Positions 33,416 to 43,879 are shown, counted from the stretch's first letter. The stretch: 56,808 nucleotides of DNA from CAZVWV01 sp964631745 (GCA_964631745.1 CAZVWV010000004.1:1-56808), one strand, 5' to 3'. A program made the numbers and translations. The notes: generated by a model not told the origin, from the sequence alone.

Positions 33416-35959
33416 CTAGTCCAAAGTCGCGGCCGACTCACTAATCTGATAAGCCTCGATCACATCTCCGGTCTTTATGTCGTTGTATCCTTCAATCGAC
33501 ATACCGCATTCATATCCACTTTGAACTTCCTTAACGTCATCCTTAAAACGTTTCAGGGAAGACATCTTGCCCTCATATATAACTTTGCTGTCGCGAAGCA
33601 ATCTTAACATAGCACCTCGCTTAACCATTCCTTCAGTTACATAACAGCCTGCAATCATCCCAATCTTTGGAATATTGAAAGTGTTTCGGACTTCAACGCG
33701 GCCCAGGTGCTCTTCCTTGCGCACAGGCGCCAACAAACCGGCCATGGCATTCTTGATCTCGTCGATCATCTCGTAAATGATGCGGTAGAAACGGAGCTCG
33801 ATACCGGCCTGCTCAGCTTCGGTCTGCACACGCGATTCGCAGCGCACGCCAAAGCCAACGATAATGGCACCGGAGGCGATCGCAAGCTGCACATCGCTCT
33901 CGCTGACTCCGCCAACAGCGGCATGAATGACTCTAACTTTAACTTTATCGCCAGAAAGTTGTTCGATGGCTGTGCGAGCCGCTTCCAAAGAACCATGCAC
34001 ATCAGTCTTTAGAATCACATTTAAGGTCAGCGCCGTCATGTTGTTTGCGCGTCGCGCAAATTCTTCCAAACTGATTGGACCAGTGGCGAGAGCGCGTTGT
34101 TCTTTCGCCAGGCGCTTATTGGCTCTTTCCGTGGTGACCTGTCTAGCATCCGCTTCGTTCTCAACCACAAAGAAATCATCCCCGGCAAATGGCACGCCAC
34201 TTAATCCGGTAACTTCCACTGGGGTGCTGGGACCCGCCTCTTCCAGTTTTACTCCGTTGGAGTCGCTCATGGAGCGAATGCGCCCATATTCGGCACCGCT
34301 CACAAAGGTGTCACCAACTTTCAAGGTCCCGTTTTGTATAAGAATTGTAGCGACTGAGCCTCGGCCCTTGTCTTGTCTAGCTTCAATCACGGTACCCTTG
34401 GCGCGGCGATGCGGATTGGCTTTCAGGTCCTTCATCTCCACCACCAACAAGAGCCCCTCGAGCAGCTCTTTGATACCAGTACCCTTGAGCGCCGAGACCG
34501 AGAAATACATAGTATCGCCGCCCCACTCTTCCGGATTAAGGCCGTGTTCGGCCAACTGCGTTTTTAAACGATCCGGGCTAACGCCGGGCTTATCTATCTT
34601 GTTCACGGCCACAACAATAGGAACGCCTGCCGCCTTGGCGTGATTGATAGCCTCAATAGTTTGGGGCATGACTCCGTCATCAGCCGCTACTACCAAGATC
34701 ACAACGTCTGTTACTTGAGCTCCGCGGGCACGCATGCTTGTAAACGCTGCATGACCAGGTGTGTCGATAAAGGTAATGGAGCGTTCCTTATCGAGCGCTA
34801 CGCTGTAAGCTCCAATATGTTGGGTGATTCCACCATGCTCCTTTGCTGCCACCGAGGTCTTTCGGATCATATCAAGCAAGGTAGTCTTGCCGTGATCAAC
34901 ATGGCCCATCACAGTTGCCACAGGCGGACGCGGCATTAAATTAGAAGAGTCATCTTCCAATTTCTCTTCCAGTAGATCTGTTTCGTCGAAGGCTGTCTGC
35001 TCCACGGTAAAGCCGAACTCTTCAGCTAACAGTGTGGCAGTATCAAGATCGACGGCCTGATTAATAGAGGCGAAAACCCCCAGCTCAATAAGTTTCGCGA
35101 TAATCTCGGCAGCCTTCACGCTCATCTGTCGCGCGAGATCTCCAACGATAATGGTGTCGCCTGAAATCTTGACTGGTTTATTGACGCGTGGGCCGACCTG
35201 TTGAGGTTCTAGCGAGCTCTCTTTTCTTGCTGATTTACCTTTAGTTATTCTTCTAGGTGCACGCCCTTCGTAATCAACCAGCTCTAGCCGACTAATCTCA
35301 CGCTTCTTGGTCTTTTTCTTACGGGAATCTCCACGCCCATCCGAATCTTCTTCACGATCATCCGTGCGCATCTGAAGCGCCGCGCCGCCTGAAAAAGCTT
35401 GAGTTTTCTTGGGGGCAGGCTTAATCACTTTCTTTACGGGCAACAAGATCTTGCCCAGCACTCTTGGCCCGAGGGCGGGCTTTTCAGCTCTTTCGGGGAC
35501 AACGACTTCTGGCGTTGGTTCGGGAGAGGCTGGCTCCACCACGGCCTCAGCCTCAACCAAAACCTCTACAGGCTCTGGTAAAACCTCCTCGACTAGCACC
35601 GGCTCCTCTTCAACGGGCTCGGCTACTGCTTCTAGCACCGGCGCTTCTGGCTGGCTTTGGGGTTCTTCATCTACCCCGTCTCGTTTGCGTCGACGGATGA
35701 CATTTCCCTTACGACTTTCAACGATCGTGGCGGTTTCTCCAGTCACCCGATTGACGCTCTTTTTCACGACCTGAGACTCAGGAGAAGAACCTAAGGCTTG
35801 TCTAATAACGGCCCGCCGAATCTGATCGGCTTCATCTGCTTCAAGGGAGTTGGAATGCGATAGCTTGCCCGGAACCCCCACGATGGTGGCGGCATTGATA
35901 ACTATCTTGTTATCCACGCCAAGCTCCTTAGCTAATTCGTATATTCTAATCTTTGACAT
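33416..35959 (-). CDS. infB: Translation initiation factor IF-2
   Basis: IF-2 is the GTPase that joins fMet-tRNA to the ribosome. The 847-residue protein has an IF2-N domain (SKIRIYELAKELGV), a low-complexity Glu/Pro/Val-rich linker (about 95-165), a second IF2-N-like domain, the G domain (GHVDHGKTTLLD; DTPGHAAF; VNKID), then the C-terminal domains. ATG 35959 is right after the ylxR stop; an in-frame TTG 9 nt upstream is less likely. Confidence 0.97.
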   Translation of the reverse strand: MSKIRIYELAKELGVDNKIVINAATIVGVPGKLSHSNSLEADEADQIRRAVIRQALGSSPESQVVKKSVNRVTGETATIVESRKGNVIRRRKRDGVDEEPQSQPEAPVLEAVAEPVEEEPVLVEEVLPEPVEVLVEAEAVVEPASPEPTPEVVVPERAEKPALGPRVLGKILLPVKKVIKPAPKKTQAFSGGAALQMRTDDREEDSDGRGDSRKKKTKKREISRLELVDYEGRAPRRITKGKSARKESSLEPQQVGPRVNKPVKISGDTIIVGDLARQMSVKAAEIIAKLIELGVFASINQAVDLDTATLLAEEFGFTVEQTAFDETDLLEEKLEDDSSNLMPRPPVATVMGHVDHGKTTLLDMIRKTSVAAKEHGGITQHIGAYSVALDKERSITFIDTPGHAAFTSMRARGAQVTDVVILVVAADDGVMPQTIEAINHAKAAGVPIVVAVNKIDKPGVSPDRLKTQLAEHGLNPEEWGGDTMYFSVSALKGTGIKELLEGLLLVVEMKDLKANPHRRAKGTVIEARQDKGRGSVATILIQNGTLKVGDTFVSGAEYGRIRSMSDSNGVKLEEAGPSTPVEVTGLSGVPFAGDDFFVVENEADARQVTTERANKRLAKEQRALATGPISLEEFARRANNMTALTLNVILKTDVHGSLEAARTAIEQLSGDKVKVRVIHAAVGGVSESDVQLAIASGAIIVGFGVRCESRVQTEAEQAGIELRFYRIIYEMIDEIKNAMAGLLAPVRKEEHLGRVEVRNTFNIPKIGMIAGCYVTEGMVKRGAMLRLLRDSKVIYEGKMSSLKRFKDDVKEVQSGYECGMSIEGYNDIKTGDVIEAYQISESAATLD

Positions 35960-35960
35960 A

Positions 35961-36299
35961 TCACCCAACCTGTTTACTTAGCTCCACGCCGAGTCCCTTA
36001 AAGAACTCGGTAAATTCACCTAACGCCAGTCGCCCTTTCTCAAGCCGAAAGGCATGCTCCCAACGCCCAGGTTCTCTCACCCTAGTCCAACACTCTAGAC
36101 TTGGGTGCAAATACGCGCCCCTTCCGGCACGAACCCCATTTAGATCTCGAACAATCACCGCCTCTCCCAACCCTTCTCCGGCCCCTGGCTGCGCTTCTCC
36201 CTCCGAGAAGGCGCGCTCTACCACAAACCTTAAGAGCGCTAACTTTTCAACGCTCTGCCGACAGCCCAAGCACCTGCGCATTGGAATTGATTCAGACAT
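35961..36299 (-). CDS. ylxR: YlxR family RNA-binding protein (DUF448)
   Basis: The 112-residue protein starts with PMRRCLGCRQSVEK and continues with LLRFVV and RAGRGAYLHPSLECW, the YlxR pattern. YlxR is a small protein encoded between nusA and infB in many bacteria; it binds RNA and in Bacillus affects gene expression. The stop is 1 nt before the infB start. Confidence 0.92.
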   Translation of the reverse strand: MSESIPMRRCLGCRQSVEKLALLRFVVERAFSEGEAQPGAGEGLGEAVIVRDLNGVRAGRGAYLHPSLECWTRVREPGRWEHAFRLEKGRLALGEFTEFFKGLGVELSKQVG

Positions 36300-36353
36300 A
36301 TCGATTGCCGATCTGCGTCAATTCACAACCATATTCCCCTGCCTCTATCCTTC

Positions 36354-37829
36354 CTAGATGTGCACCCTCGTACTTCCAGGCCGCAGAAAATTATCGGTGG
36401 CATCCTTTATTAGAGCCAGCTCCGATTCCCCGACACCCTCAACCTTTAAGATCTCCTCCGCATCGGCAACCACCAAACTCTGAATCGTAAAGAAGCCACC
36501 TTTCAATAACTTCTCACGCAACTCAGCGTCCAACGCCAATTTGTCAAGATCGGTAATAACATCTTCTTCGGCTTGGTCTTCAAGCGCTTCGAGGGAAGCG
36601 GCCACTTCTTTGGCGCTCTTAAGAATGGCAGATGCCGATTCTTGCGAAAGCCCTTCAATCTCAGCCAAATCTTCAAGGTTTGCTTCTGCCACTTCTTTGG
36701 CGCTTCGATACCCTTCCTGAAACAAGAGTTCCGCATGCGTAAACTCAATGCCTGGGATGGCATCAAGCGATGCGCGCGCGCGTTTGGCCTCTTCTTCAGC
36801 AACGCTTACGCTTCGAACGTCAATTTTCCACCCTGTCAAGCGGCTGGCGAGCTTTACGTTCTGACCACGGCGACCGATTGCTAGAGAAAGCTGGTCGTCG
36901 TTCACGATCACTTCCATCGAATGAGTATCTTCATCAACCACGACGCGCGTAACTTCGGCCGGCGAAAGTGCGCGAGCGACGAAGGAAGGCTCGTCCTGTG
37001 TCCAAGTAATAATATCTATACGCTCGCCGCGCAGCTCTTGCACAACGGCCTGAACGCGCGATCCCCTAATACCGACGCAGGCGCCGACCGGGTCAACGCT
37101 GGCGTCGTTTGAGGCCACCGCGATCTTAGCTCTCTCCCCTGGCTCTCGCGCCACGGCTTTAATTTCAATTGAACCTTCGGCGATCTCGGGAACTTCGAGC
37201 GAGTAAAGCTTTTTCAAGAAATCAGGATGGCTTCTGGTTAGAATAATTTGTGGTCCACGCGCGCTGCGGTCGATGTCTAAAATCATACCGCGAACACGAT
37301 CGCCTTGGCGGTAGCGCTCTTTCTGGATCTGTTCCCGCTTGGGCAGAATCGCTTCCGTGCGACCCAAGTTGATAATTAAATTGCCACGATCGTAGCGCTG
37401 CACAATACCATTTATGAGCTCGCCCTTACTATCCTTGTATTCCTCGAAAATGACTCCGCGCTCGGCATCGCGTACTTTCTGTATGATAACCTGCTTGGCA
37501 GTTTGCGCAGCGATGCGACCAAGGGCTGTGGTATCAAGCTTCTTGCCGAGCTCGTCACCTACCATGGCCTCGGCATCGTACTCAGCGCGAGCATCTTCGA
37601 CTGAGATCTGGGTGGAAGGGTCTTCTACCTTCTCAACCACTGTCATAAATTGGAGGACTTCGATATCTCCAGTTTCTTCGTTAAATTGAGTTTCCAAATT
37701 CAGGTTGTGCCCGAAATGCTTGCGGGCAGCCGAGAGCATGGCCGACTCGATCGCTTCAATCAGCACCTTTTTATCGATGCCTTTGTCTCTTCCAATCTGA
37801 CCAAGTAACGCGTTTAAATCTACGCTCAT
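36354..37829 (-). CDS. nusA: Transcription termination/antitermination factor NusA
   Basis: NusA binds RNA polymerase and nascent RNA and affects pausing, termination and antitermination. The 491-residue protein has the N-terminal domain, an S1 domain (GIVQRYDRGNLIINLG), KH domains (GACVGIRGSRVQAV; NDDQLSLAIGRRGQNVKLA), and two C-terminal helix-hairpin repeats. ATG 37829 has GGAG 7 nt upstream; a TTG 12 nt further up is in frame. Confidence 0.96.
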   Translation of the reverse strand: MSVDLNALLGQIGRDKGIDKKVLIEAIESAMLSAARKHFGHNLNLETQFNEETGDIEVLQFMTVVEKVEDPSTQISVEDARAEYDAEAMVGDELGKKLDTTALGRIAAQTAKQVIIQKVRDAERGVIFEEYKDSKGELINGIVQRYDRGNLIINLGRTEAILPKREQIQKERYRQGDRVRGMILDIDRSARGPQIILTRSHPDFLKKLYSLEVPEIAEGSIEIKAVAREPGERAKIAVASNDASVDPVGACVGIRGSRVQAVVQELRGERIDIITWTQDEPSFVARALSPAEVTRVVVDEDTHSMEVIVNDDQLSLAIGRRGQNVKLASRLTGWKIDVRSVSVAEEEAKRARASLDAIPGIEFTHAELLFQEGYRSAKEVAEANLEDLAEIEGLSQESASAILKSAKEVAASLEALEDQAEEDVITDLDKLALDAELREKLLKGGFFTIQSLVVADAEEILKVEGVGESELALIKDATDNFLRPGSTRVHI

Positions 37830-37915
37830 AAGATTCTCCAACTCAAAGTAAAATCAATCTCCAATTGCTCACTTGAAACAAAGTAAACCAAAGTAAAATT
37901 ACAGTTATCCAAAAC

Positions 37916-38404
37916 TCATCCAAACTTAAAATCAACCCTGGCTTTGGCCACGTCACTTATGGCGACATGACAAGATTCTCGCAATTCTTGATCCTGAATT
38001 TCGAGAGTTCTGTCATCGGCGGCCAAAAGCTCTCCGACGAGTACTCCGCCCTTAACACCAGCCGAGGGATGAAGCGTAAGCTTTATTCTTTCCCCCAAGG
38101 CCCCTTTAAAATGTTCGGGCCGCTTAAGCGCCCTATTAATGCCCGGGCTGGAGACTTCCAAGACTGAATTAGCTGGAAGGGTCTCTTCGATGCCGGGCAT
38201 ATCGTTTAACGTTCGGCTCACTTTAATGCAGTCCTCTAGCTTGACACCGCTTTCGGCTCCGCGAATTTGCGAGGAGTTTGGGCGAGTGATAAAAATCCTG
38301 ATGATTGGAGAGCTTGAGCCCGAGACTTCTAAGTCGAATAGCAGAAGGCCCATCGGTTCTAAGACCCGTTCCACCTCGTTTTTAAAAGCATCTAACGCAA
38401 ACAT
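37916..38404 (-). CDS. rimP: Ribosome maturation factor RimP
   Basis: RimP acts in 30S assembly. The 162-residue protein has the N-terminal domain with LLFDLEVSG and IRIFITRP, and the C-terminal SH3-like domain (VLEVSSPGINRALK, IKLTLHP). It starts the rimP-nusA-ylxR-infB-rbfA block. Confidence 0.92.
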   Translation of the reverse strand: MFALDAFKNEVERVLEPMGLLLFDLEVSGSSSPIIRIFITRPNSSQIRGAESGVKLEDCIKVSRTLNDMPGIEETLPANSVLEVSSPGINRALKRPEHFKGALGERIKLTLHPSAGVKGGVLVGELLAADDRTLEIQDQELRESCHVAISDVAKARVDFKFG

Positions 38405-38573
38405 ACCAGCAATAAACTAAGCTACCTAACTTGCTCAAAAGAGCCACAAAAGCACAACATTCCGAACAACTTACGTCTTCGAAAAGATCCCTGCGAGCTC
38501 CCGAACTAATCGAGAAAACCCTTCAACCTGAACTGTCAGGTGTTAGTACCACCGAATGAAGGACTCACTCAGC

Positions 38574-38606
38574 AAAAAAAACAAAAAGCAGAAGGCTTTT
38601 CGAAAA
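38574..38606 (-). terminator. Possible weak intrinsic terminator upstream of rimP
   Basis: On the minus strand AAAAGC-CTTCT-GCTTTT is followed by TGTTTTTTTTG. The six-bp stem is weak and A/T-rich. It would end transcripts from murF before rimP. Confidence 0.35.
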
Positions 38607-38677
38607 CATTAGGATATTATCATCAAGGAAGTGATATTGCAAACCCTTGAAATCCGCCGGATTTTGCACTTTTGTAT

Positions 38678-39059
38678 CGCGGCCGACTCCGCCGCCAATG
38701 CTCATAGTGGCACTGCAGTGTAGGGCGACGCCACCACCAGTTCGCACCCAGTGCTGCCTGTCGGCCTAAGATTTTGTGCAACTTCCCGGCACCGGCAGGC
38801 GAGTCGCCTGCGCTCCATAATATTCTTGCCCTAAGCCGGGCTGGCACTTTACCCATTACGTAGCGCGGGCGACTCGTCCGCCGATGGTTATAGTGGCACT
38901 ACAGTTGAGGGCGAAGCCACCACCTGTTCGCACCTGGTGCTGCCTGTCGGCCTAAGATTTTGTGCAACTTCCCGGCACCGGCAGGCGGGTCGCCTGCGCT
39001 CCGTAATATTCTTGCCCCGAACCGGACTGGCACTTTACCAGGGGCTTTTGAGCAGATAC
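38678..39059 (-). repeat. Repeat family A, two tandem copies (186-bp period)
   Basis: Copy 1 (38678-38863) and copy 2 (38864-39059) share the blocks TCGGCCTAAGATTTTGTGCAA and GGCACCGGCAGGCG with the same spacing. Copy 2 ends in the family end CCAGGGGCTTTTGAGCAGATAC. Orientation is opposite to the element at 45801-46035. This fills most of the 670-nt space between rimP and murF, together with a possible terminator at 38574-38606. The rest of the space holds no gene. Confidence 0.85.
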
Positions 39060-39074
39060 TTTTTTTGAGACCAG

Positions 39075-40469
39075 TCACTCCTCCCGATCTAAAAACTTCT
39101 TTACCGCCCGATCGAGCCCCATGCCTCGCGAGCCTTTCACCAACAAGACATCTACCGGGATCTTTCTGGCGATCTCGGCTGCCGCCTCTGGAGTATCGGC
39201 TTGGAAGGCCTTCACGTTAGCTGTTCTTGCCGCCTCATAAATCTCTCTTGAAGACTCTCCGACCGTCACCAAGAAACCGGGCTTTACGCCTACCGCGCAC
39301 TGTCCGATCTCGCCATGCAGCTCGCGTGAACGCTGGCCCAGCTCCAACATATCACCAAGTATCATCCCCACGCTTTTTCCAGCACTTCTCAACTCACCTA
39401 AAAACTCAATTGAAGCGCGCATCGAAGCCGGATTGGCGTTATAACAGTCGTCAATAATCACCCGGCCGTCTTTGAGCACTTTTTTATCGAGCCGCATCAA
39501 GGGGGCCCTAAAATTCGCTATACCTTGCGATATCTGATCGACCCTAAGACCAGGCACCAATGTCTTTGCCACAAGAGCGGCACAGACGATGTTAAGAGCG
39601 TTATGCTTTCCAATTAAGGTAGACTGAGCTTCGATAATATCTCGGCCGATCGAAAATCTAAGCTTTAATCCATCAAACCCTAGCGACTCGACAGAAAAAA
39701 GTTGCGCATCTAGCCCGGAACGACTTCCATACCGAACCAGCTTAGCGCCTAATGGATGCCGCGTGAGCGCCGTTAAAATTTGCGGATCCTCCGCATTCAG
39801 TACGGCAACGCCGCTCGTGCCGAGCCCCTCAAAGATCTCAAACTTAGCATCGGCTATAGCTTCAATACTCTCAAAATATTCCAAGTGCGCGGGAGCAATC
39901 ATCGTGATTGCTGACACATCTGGCGCAGAGATCTTGGTTAATCTTCGCAATTCACCGGCATGGTTCATACCAAGCTCTAAAAGTAGCCAAGCATCCTGAG
40001 CGTCGGCTCTAAGAATCGTATAGGGCACTCCCACATGATTATTGTGAGATTTGAGCGAATAACAGCCACGACTCGCAATAAGCAGTATGGCTGCGCAAAG
40101 TTCTTTGACTGTCGTCTTTCCGACAGAACCTGTAATTGCCGCGACGGGCAGTTTCAATTCTTTTCGCCACCAAGCTGCAAGATTTTGGAACGCTAAGAGA
40201 GTATCGGGAACTTGCACGATGCGCTCAGGAAACGAACAGCTCTGCAATAAACTTGCGTTCTCAACCAAGCACACGGCGGCCCCCCTTGCGAGCACCTCCT
40301 CGACAAAAGCCTCCCCATGAACTTTTTCTCCCCGTAACGCCACGAACAATTCGCCGCCTTTTATCTGTCGCGAATCATACTCAGCCCCTGAAAAATTTAT
40401 GCGCTCTCCACTCGCAACCACCTTTCCACCAACAATTTCTGCCAACTTATCTCTTGTCAAGCTGATCAT
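39075..40469 (-). CDS. murF: UDP-N-acetylmuramoyl-tripeptide--D-alanyl-D-alanine ligase
   Basis: MurF adds D-Ala-D-Ala to complete the peptidoglycan precursor. The 464-residue protein has a GSVGKTTVKEL ATP loop near 113, SHNNHVGVPYT, and DDCYNANPASMRAS. Its start overlaps the murE stop as ATGA. It is the last gene of the short dcw cluster; no mraY or murD follows. Confidence 0.94.
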   Translation of the reverse strand: MISLTRDKLAEIVGGKVVASGERINFSGAEYDSRQIKGGELFVALRGEKVHGEAFVEEVLARGAAVCLVENASLLQSCSFPERIVQVPDTLLAFQNLAAWWRKELKLPVAAITGSVGKTTVKELCAAILLIASRGCYSLKSHNNHVGVPYTILRADAQDAWLLLELGMNHAGELRRLTKISAPDVSAITMIAPAHLEYFESIEAIADAKFEIFEGLGTSGVAVLNAEDPQILTALTRHPLGAKLVRYGSRSGLDAQLFSVESLGFDGLKLRFSIGRDIIEAQSTLIGKHNALNIVCAALVAKTLVPGLRVDQISQGIANFRAPLMRLDKKVLKDGRVIIDDCYNANPASMRASIEFLGELRSAGKSVGMILGDMLELGQRSRELHGEIGQCAVGVKPGFLVTVGESSREIYEAARTANVKAFQADTPEAAAEIARKIPVDVLLVKGSRGMGLDRAVKKFLDREE

Positions 40470-41962
40470 GCTAACTCCTGTAAGACCCTCTGGGCTTCTT
40501 CCGCATCCGAGAAATGATATTTCGTCTCGCCTATAATCTGATAATTCTCATGGCCCTTTCCTGCGATTAGCACAACATCTCCTGCCTTGGCTGCGCGCAA
40601 CGTAAACTCAATCGCTTTTCTTCGATCGGGTTCGACCATTTTTGGCTTTATACCTGAGCTAAGAATATCGGTAATAATGGAGGCCGGATCTTCGGTTCGG
40701 GGATTATCGGAAGTTACGACGACAGAATCAGCGAATCGATCGGCGACCTCCGCCATGATGACGCGCTTGCCTTTATCACGGTCGCCACCGCATCCGAAGA
40801 TCACCCAAAGTTTTCCCTTCTTAAGTTCCGCTAAGCACTTAAGTACATGCATGAGCGCATCGGGCGAATGCGCATAGTCAACGTACACCCCAAAGTTCGC
40901 GCTACCAACTGCTTCGAGTCGTCCGGGCACTTGGGGTAGCTTTGCAACAGTTGCGATGGCGAGATCGGGCGAAATTCCCAGAGCCAGAAGCACGCCGACG
41001 GTGGCGGATATATTGTAGGCATTGTGCCGCCCAATAAATGGAGCCATAACCTCAAATTTTTTGCCCTGGATGGATAAGGTAAAATTAAGACCCTCGAAGC
41101 TCTGCTTAAACTCGGATATGCAAAGCAGAGCAGTCTCACTAAAACCGTAAGTTAGAAAATCTATTTTAAGCGCAGAGGTATCCACTACGATGCGCGCACC
41201 CTCGGCTGAATCAATATTAACAACAGCCGCCTTCAAGCGGGGTCCCTGACGTGCCAATAACTTAAAGAGTTCAAGTTTGGCCTGATAGTATTCCTCCATT
41301 GATTTATGATAATCCAGATGATCACGAGTTAGATTCGAAAACACGGCAACATCAAAAGCCACATCGGCGATACGCTTCTGAGATAGCGCATGCGAAGATG
41401 CCTCCAGGACGCAATATTTGACACCGCTCCCAACAGCATCCTTAAAAAGCTCATGCAGCGAAAGTGCATCGGGTGTGGTCAAATTACCTTCGACACCAGT
41501 CCCCAAAAATTCAGTGCCCAAAGTACCGATCCTAAGCGAGCGTTTATTTAACGCCTTCAAACTCTCATGCACCAACCAGTTAATGGTTGTTTTTCCGTTA
41601 GTGCCAGTGATGGCTACGTTGGTAAGGGCTTCAGAGGCGTTACCGGAGAAGAAGAGTGCCAGGTGGCTTAAGGCGCGGCGGGTATCCGGGACGACTACAC
41701 CAGGCCTCCCTTTCAAAGCCGCCTCACGATTCACCACCGCCAGCACCGCGCCATTTCGGAAAGCTTGCTCGACAAAATCATGTCCGTCGTATCTGGCGCC
41801 TGGGATCGCTACAAAAATTGAGGCGCCTTCAGAACTAGTAGAGCTGGTCGAAAGAGCACAGTTAAAAATAGAATCTGTCTCTGAAATTGAGAGAGCCCTG
41901 GCATCGCGAGGGCCAAGAAGTTCTAAAATTTTTGCTACAGATACTTCGGAAAGACGGAGCAT
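40466..41962 (-). CDS. murE: UDP-N-acetylmuramoyl-L-alanyl-D-glutamate--meso-diaminopimelate ligase
   Basis: MurE adds the third residue of the stem peptide. The 498-residue protein has the GTNGKTT ATP loop near 120 and the C-terminal motif DNPRTEDP, in which DNPR points to meso-diaminopimelate as substrate, as in diderms and bacilli. It starts 72 nt after the ftsI stop and overlaps murF. Confidence 0.95.
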   Translation of the reverse strand: MLRLSEVSVAKILELLGPRDARALSISETDSIFNCALSTSSTSSEGASIFVAIPGARYDGHDFVEQAFRNGAVLAVVNREAALKGRPGVVVPDTRRALSHLALFFSGNASEALTNVAITGTNGKTTINWLVHESLKALNKRSLRIGTLGTEFLGTGVEGNLTTPDALSLHELFKDAVGSGVKYCVLEASSHALSQKRIADVAFDVAVFSNLTRDHLDYHKSMEEYYQAKLELFKLLARQGPRLKAAVVNIDSAEGARIVVDTSALKIDFLTYGFSETALLCISEFKQSFEGLNFTLSIQGKKFEVMAPFIGRHNAYNISATVGVLLALGISPDLAIATVAKLPQVPGRLEAVGSANFGVYVDYAHSPDALMHVLKCLAELKKGKLWVIFGCGGDRDKGKRVIMAEVADRFADSVVVTSDNPRTEDPASIITDILSSGIKPKMVEPDRRKAIEFTLRAAKAGDVVLIAGKGHENYQIIGETKYHFSDAEEAQRVLQELA

Positions 41963-42034
41963 GCTTTGAGAGTATCAAATATTTCATGCTACTATCAATC
42001 AAGTGTTTAACCCAGAAAGTAAAGCGCTGCTTGC

Positions 42035-43879
42035 TTACACACGATCGTCTGGCAGCGATCCTGAATGATCTTCCGCACTAATATTATCACCCCCTGCCCC
42101 TGTGACTTTAACCTCTAATTTGCCGGCCGGTACTTGATTGGCACCGTTCTGGTTGGCCAATATATGCAAACTGCGTTGCATAATGCGCTTAAAAACGGGC
42201 GCCGCAACTGCCCCACCGTAAATACTATCCCCGCGCGGCTCGTCCACACTTACCATTAAGGTTAATTTCTTATCGATACCAATCCCCGTGGCATCCGCAA
42301 ATCCAACGAAGGATGCCAAATAGGCGCCCGCGGCGTAACCACGCCCACCCTCTCTAGCCTTCTGGGCTGTGCCGGTCTTACCACCTACCCGCACCCCGTC
42401 GATGCGAGCGAGCTTTCCGGTACCGTGGGGATCCTCCACCACGCCGTAAAGCATTTCACGCACCTGCGTTGCGGCATTCTCGTTAATTACACGCTTCAGT
42501 GAAATTTCGCTGTCATCCGAAAGAATCCGTAAGGTCGGCAGTTTCCCTCCATTTGCCAAAGCGGCAAAAGCACGCACCATTTGAAGCTGGGTAACGGCCA
42601 CTCCTTGACCGTAAGCGTGGGTGGCGACATCAATCTTGGCCCATTCTGAAAACGGCCGCAAAATCCCGGCGCTCTCACCGGCTAAATTTAATTGAGAACC
42701 AGAGCCAAATCCGAATAATTTTAGATGATCATGCAAGGCATGCGCTCCTAACCGAATACCAACCTTGGTCATGCCGATATTAGAAGACCTTACAACCACA
42801 TCGCTTAATGAAATAATTCCGCTCGGGTGCACGTCTTTAACGGTATGGCTGGCGAACGCATAGCGACCATTCTCACAGTTGATCATATCGCTCGGTCGCA
42901 ATAAACGATGGTCAATTGCACCAGCCACGACAATAGGCTTCATGATCGAGCCCGGCTCGAAAACCGTCTCAACCACAATATTTTTCAGGTCCTGCTTAGA
43001 AAAAGACCTGTCTTCATTAAAATTTTGGGCAGGCGCTTGGCTTAGCGCCAAGATATCTCCGCTATCAGAATCGATCATGACCGCCATGGCTGACTTGGCC
43101 TTGGCTGATTGTTTCGCGAGTTCAAGTTCCTCATCCACCATCATCTGCAAAGTTGCGTCGATGGTTAACTTTAGCTGAGAGCCTTTCGGTAACGAAAAAT
43201 TCCCTGCTAGGTTAGGGTGGGCTTCGATCATTTTACCGGCAGCATCGCGAATCATGGTGGTTCGAAGCTCTTCACGGTGCAAAGTCTTCTCGAAGCGTCC
43301 CTCGATTCCCGAGAGTCCGCTCCCATCAACTCCCACCATTCCGATTAGGGCGCTGGCGGCCTGATTGTATGGGTAATAGCGTTTTGCCTCCATGACAGAG
43401 CCAACCCCCGCGAGATCTAACTCTTGAACCTTATCCGCCAAAGCTCGTGGAATTTGCCGCTTTATCCAAACAAAGGGCTCTTTGCGTTTCAATTTCTCCA
43501 AGAGAATTTTTTTATCGATTCCGAGGATCAGCCCCATCTTAGTGCTTGCGGCTTCCACATCTTTTACCTGCCGTGGTCTCACATATATAGAACCAGCCGG
43601 CACAGAAGCCGCTAGCAGCCTGCCATTTCTGTCAAGTATTGAGCCACGCTCAGAAGCAACAACCACTTCTTTAAAATGCTCCTTAACCGCCCAATCTTGC
43701 CAAGTTTCAAAATCCGAGATCTGCAAACTATAAAGGCGCGACAACAGCAAACCTGCCCATACCAAACAGACTAAACTCACTCCCAGGAGTCGCTGCGAGC
43801 GATCTCGCACAGAAAGAGGTTTAGCCTCGCCGAAAAAAGTCTTTCCGGCAAAATCTCGTAACAATAGTGAGCGGCTCAT
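42035..43879 (-). CDS. ftsI: Division-specific penicillin-binding protein FtsI (PBP3-like)
   Basis: The 614-residue class B PBP has an N-terminal membrane anchor (about 32-54), a dimerisation-type domain with RGSILDRNGRLLA, and a transpeptidase domain: SIMK active site (EPGSIMKPIV), SSN (RSSNIGMTK) and KTGTAQ. It cross-links septal peptidoglycan. The start ATG 43879 overlaps the ftsL stop as ATGA; the TTG 6 nt upstream is less likely. There is no PASTA domain. It lies in the normal dcw order before murE. Confidence 0.93.
   Translation of the reverse strand: MSRSLLLRDFAGKTFFGEAKPLSVRDRSQRLLGVSLVCLVWAGLLLSRLYSLQISDFETWQDWAVKEHFKEVVVASERGSILDRNGRLLAASVPAGSIYVRPRQVKDVEAASTKMGLILGIDKKILLEKLKRKEPFVWIKRQIPRALADKVQELDLAGVGSVMEAKRYYPYNQAASALIGMVGVDGSGLSGIEGRFEKTLHREELRTTMIRDAAGKMIEAHPNLAGNFSLPKGSQLKLTIDATLQMMVDEELELAKQSAKAKSAMAVMIDSDSGDILALSQAPAQNFNEDRSFSKQDLKNIVVETVFEPGSIMKPIVVAGAIDHRLLRPSDMINCENGRYAFASHTVKDVHPSGIISLSDVVVRSSNIGMTKVGIRLGAHALHDHLKLFGFGSGSQLNLAGESAGILRPFSEWAKIDVATHAYGQGVAVTQLQMVRAFAALANGGKLPTLRILSDDSEISLKRVINENAATQVREMLYGVVEDPHGTGKLARIDGVRVGGKTGTAQKAREGGRGYAAGAYLASFVGFADATGIGIDKKLTLMVSVDEPRGDSIYGGAVAAPVFKRIMQRSLHILANQNGANQVPAGKLEVKVTGAGGDNISAEDHSGSLPDDRV

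Noticed and set aside
34640..34939. Open frames of 60-240 codons on the strand opposite infB, nusA, purA and murE
   Set aside because: They are shadows of strongly coding genes and show no family patterns.
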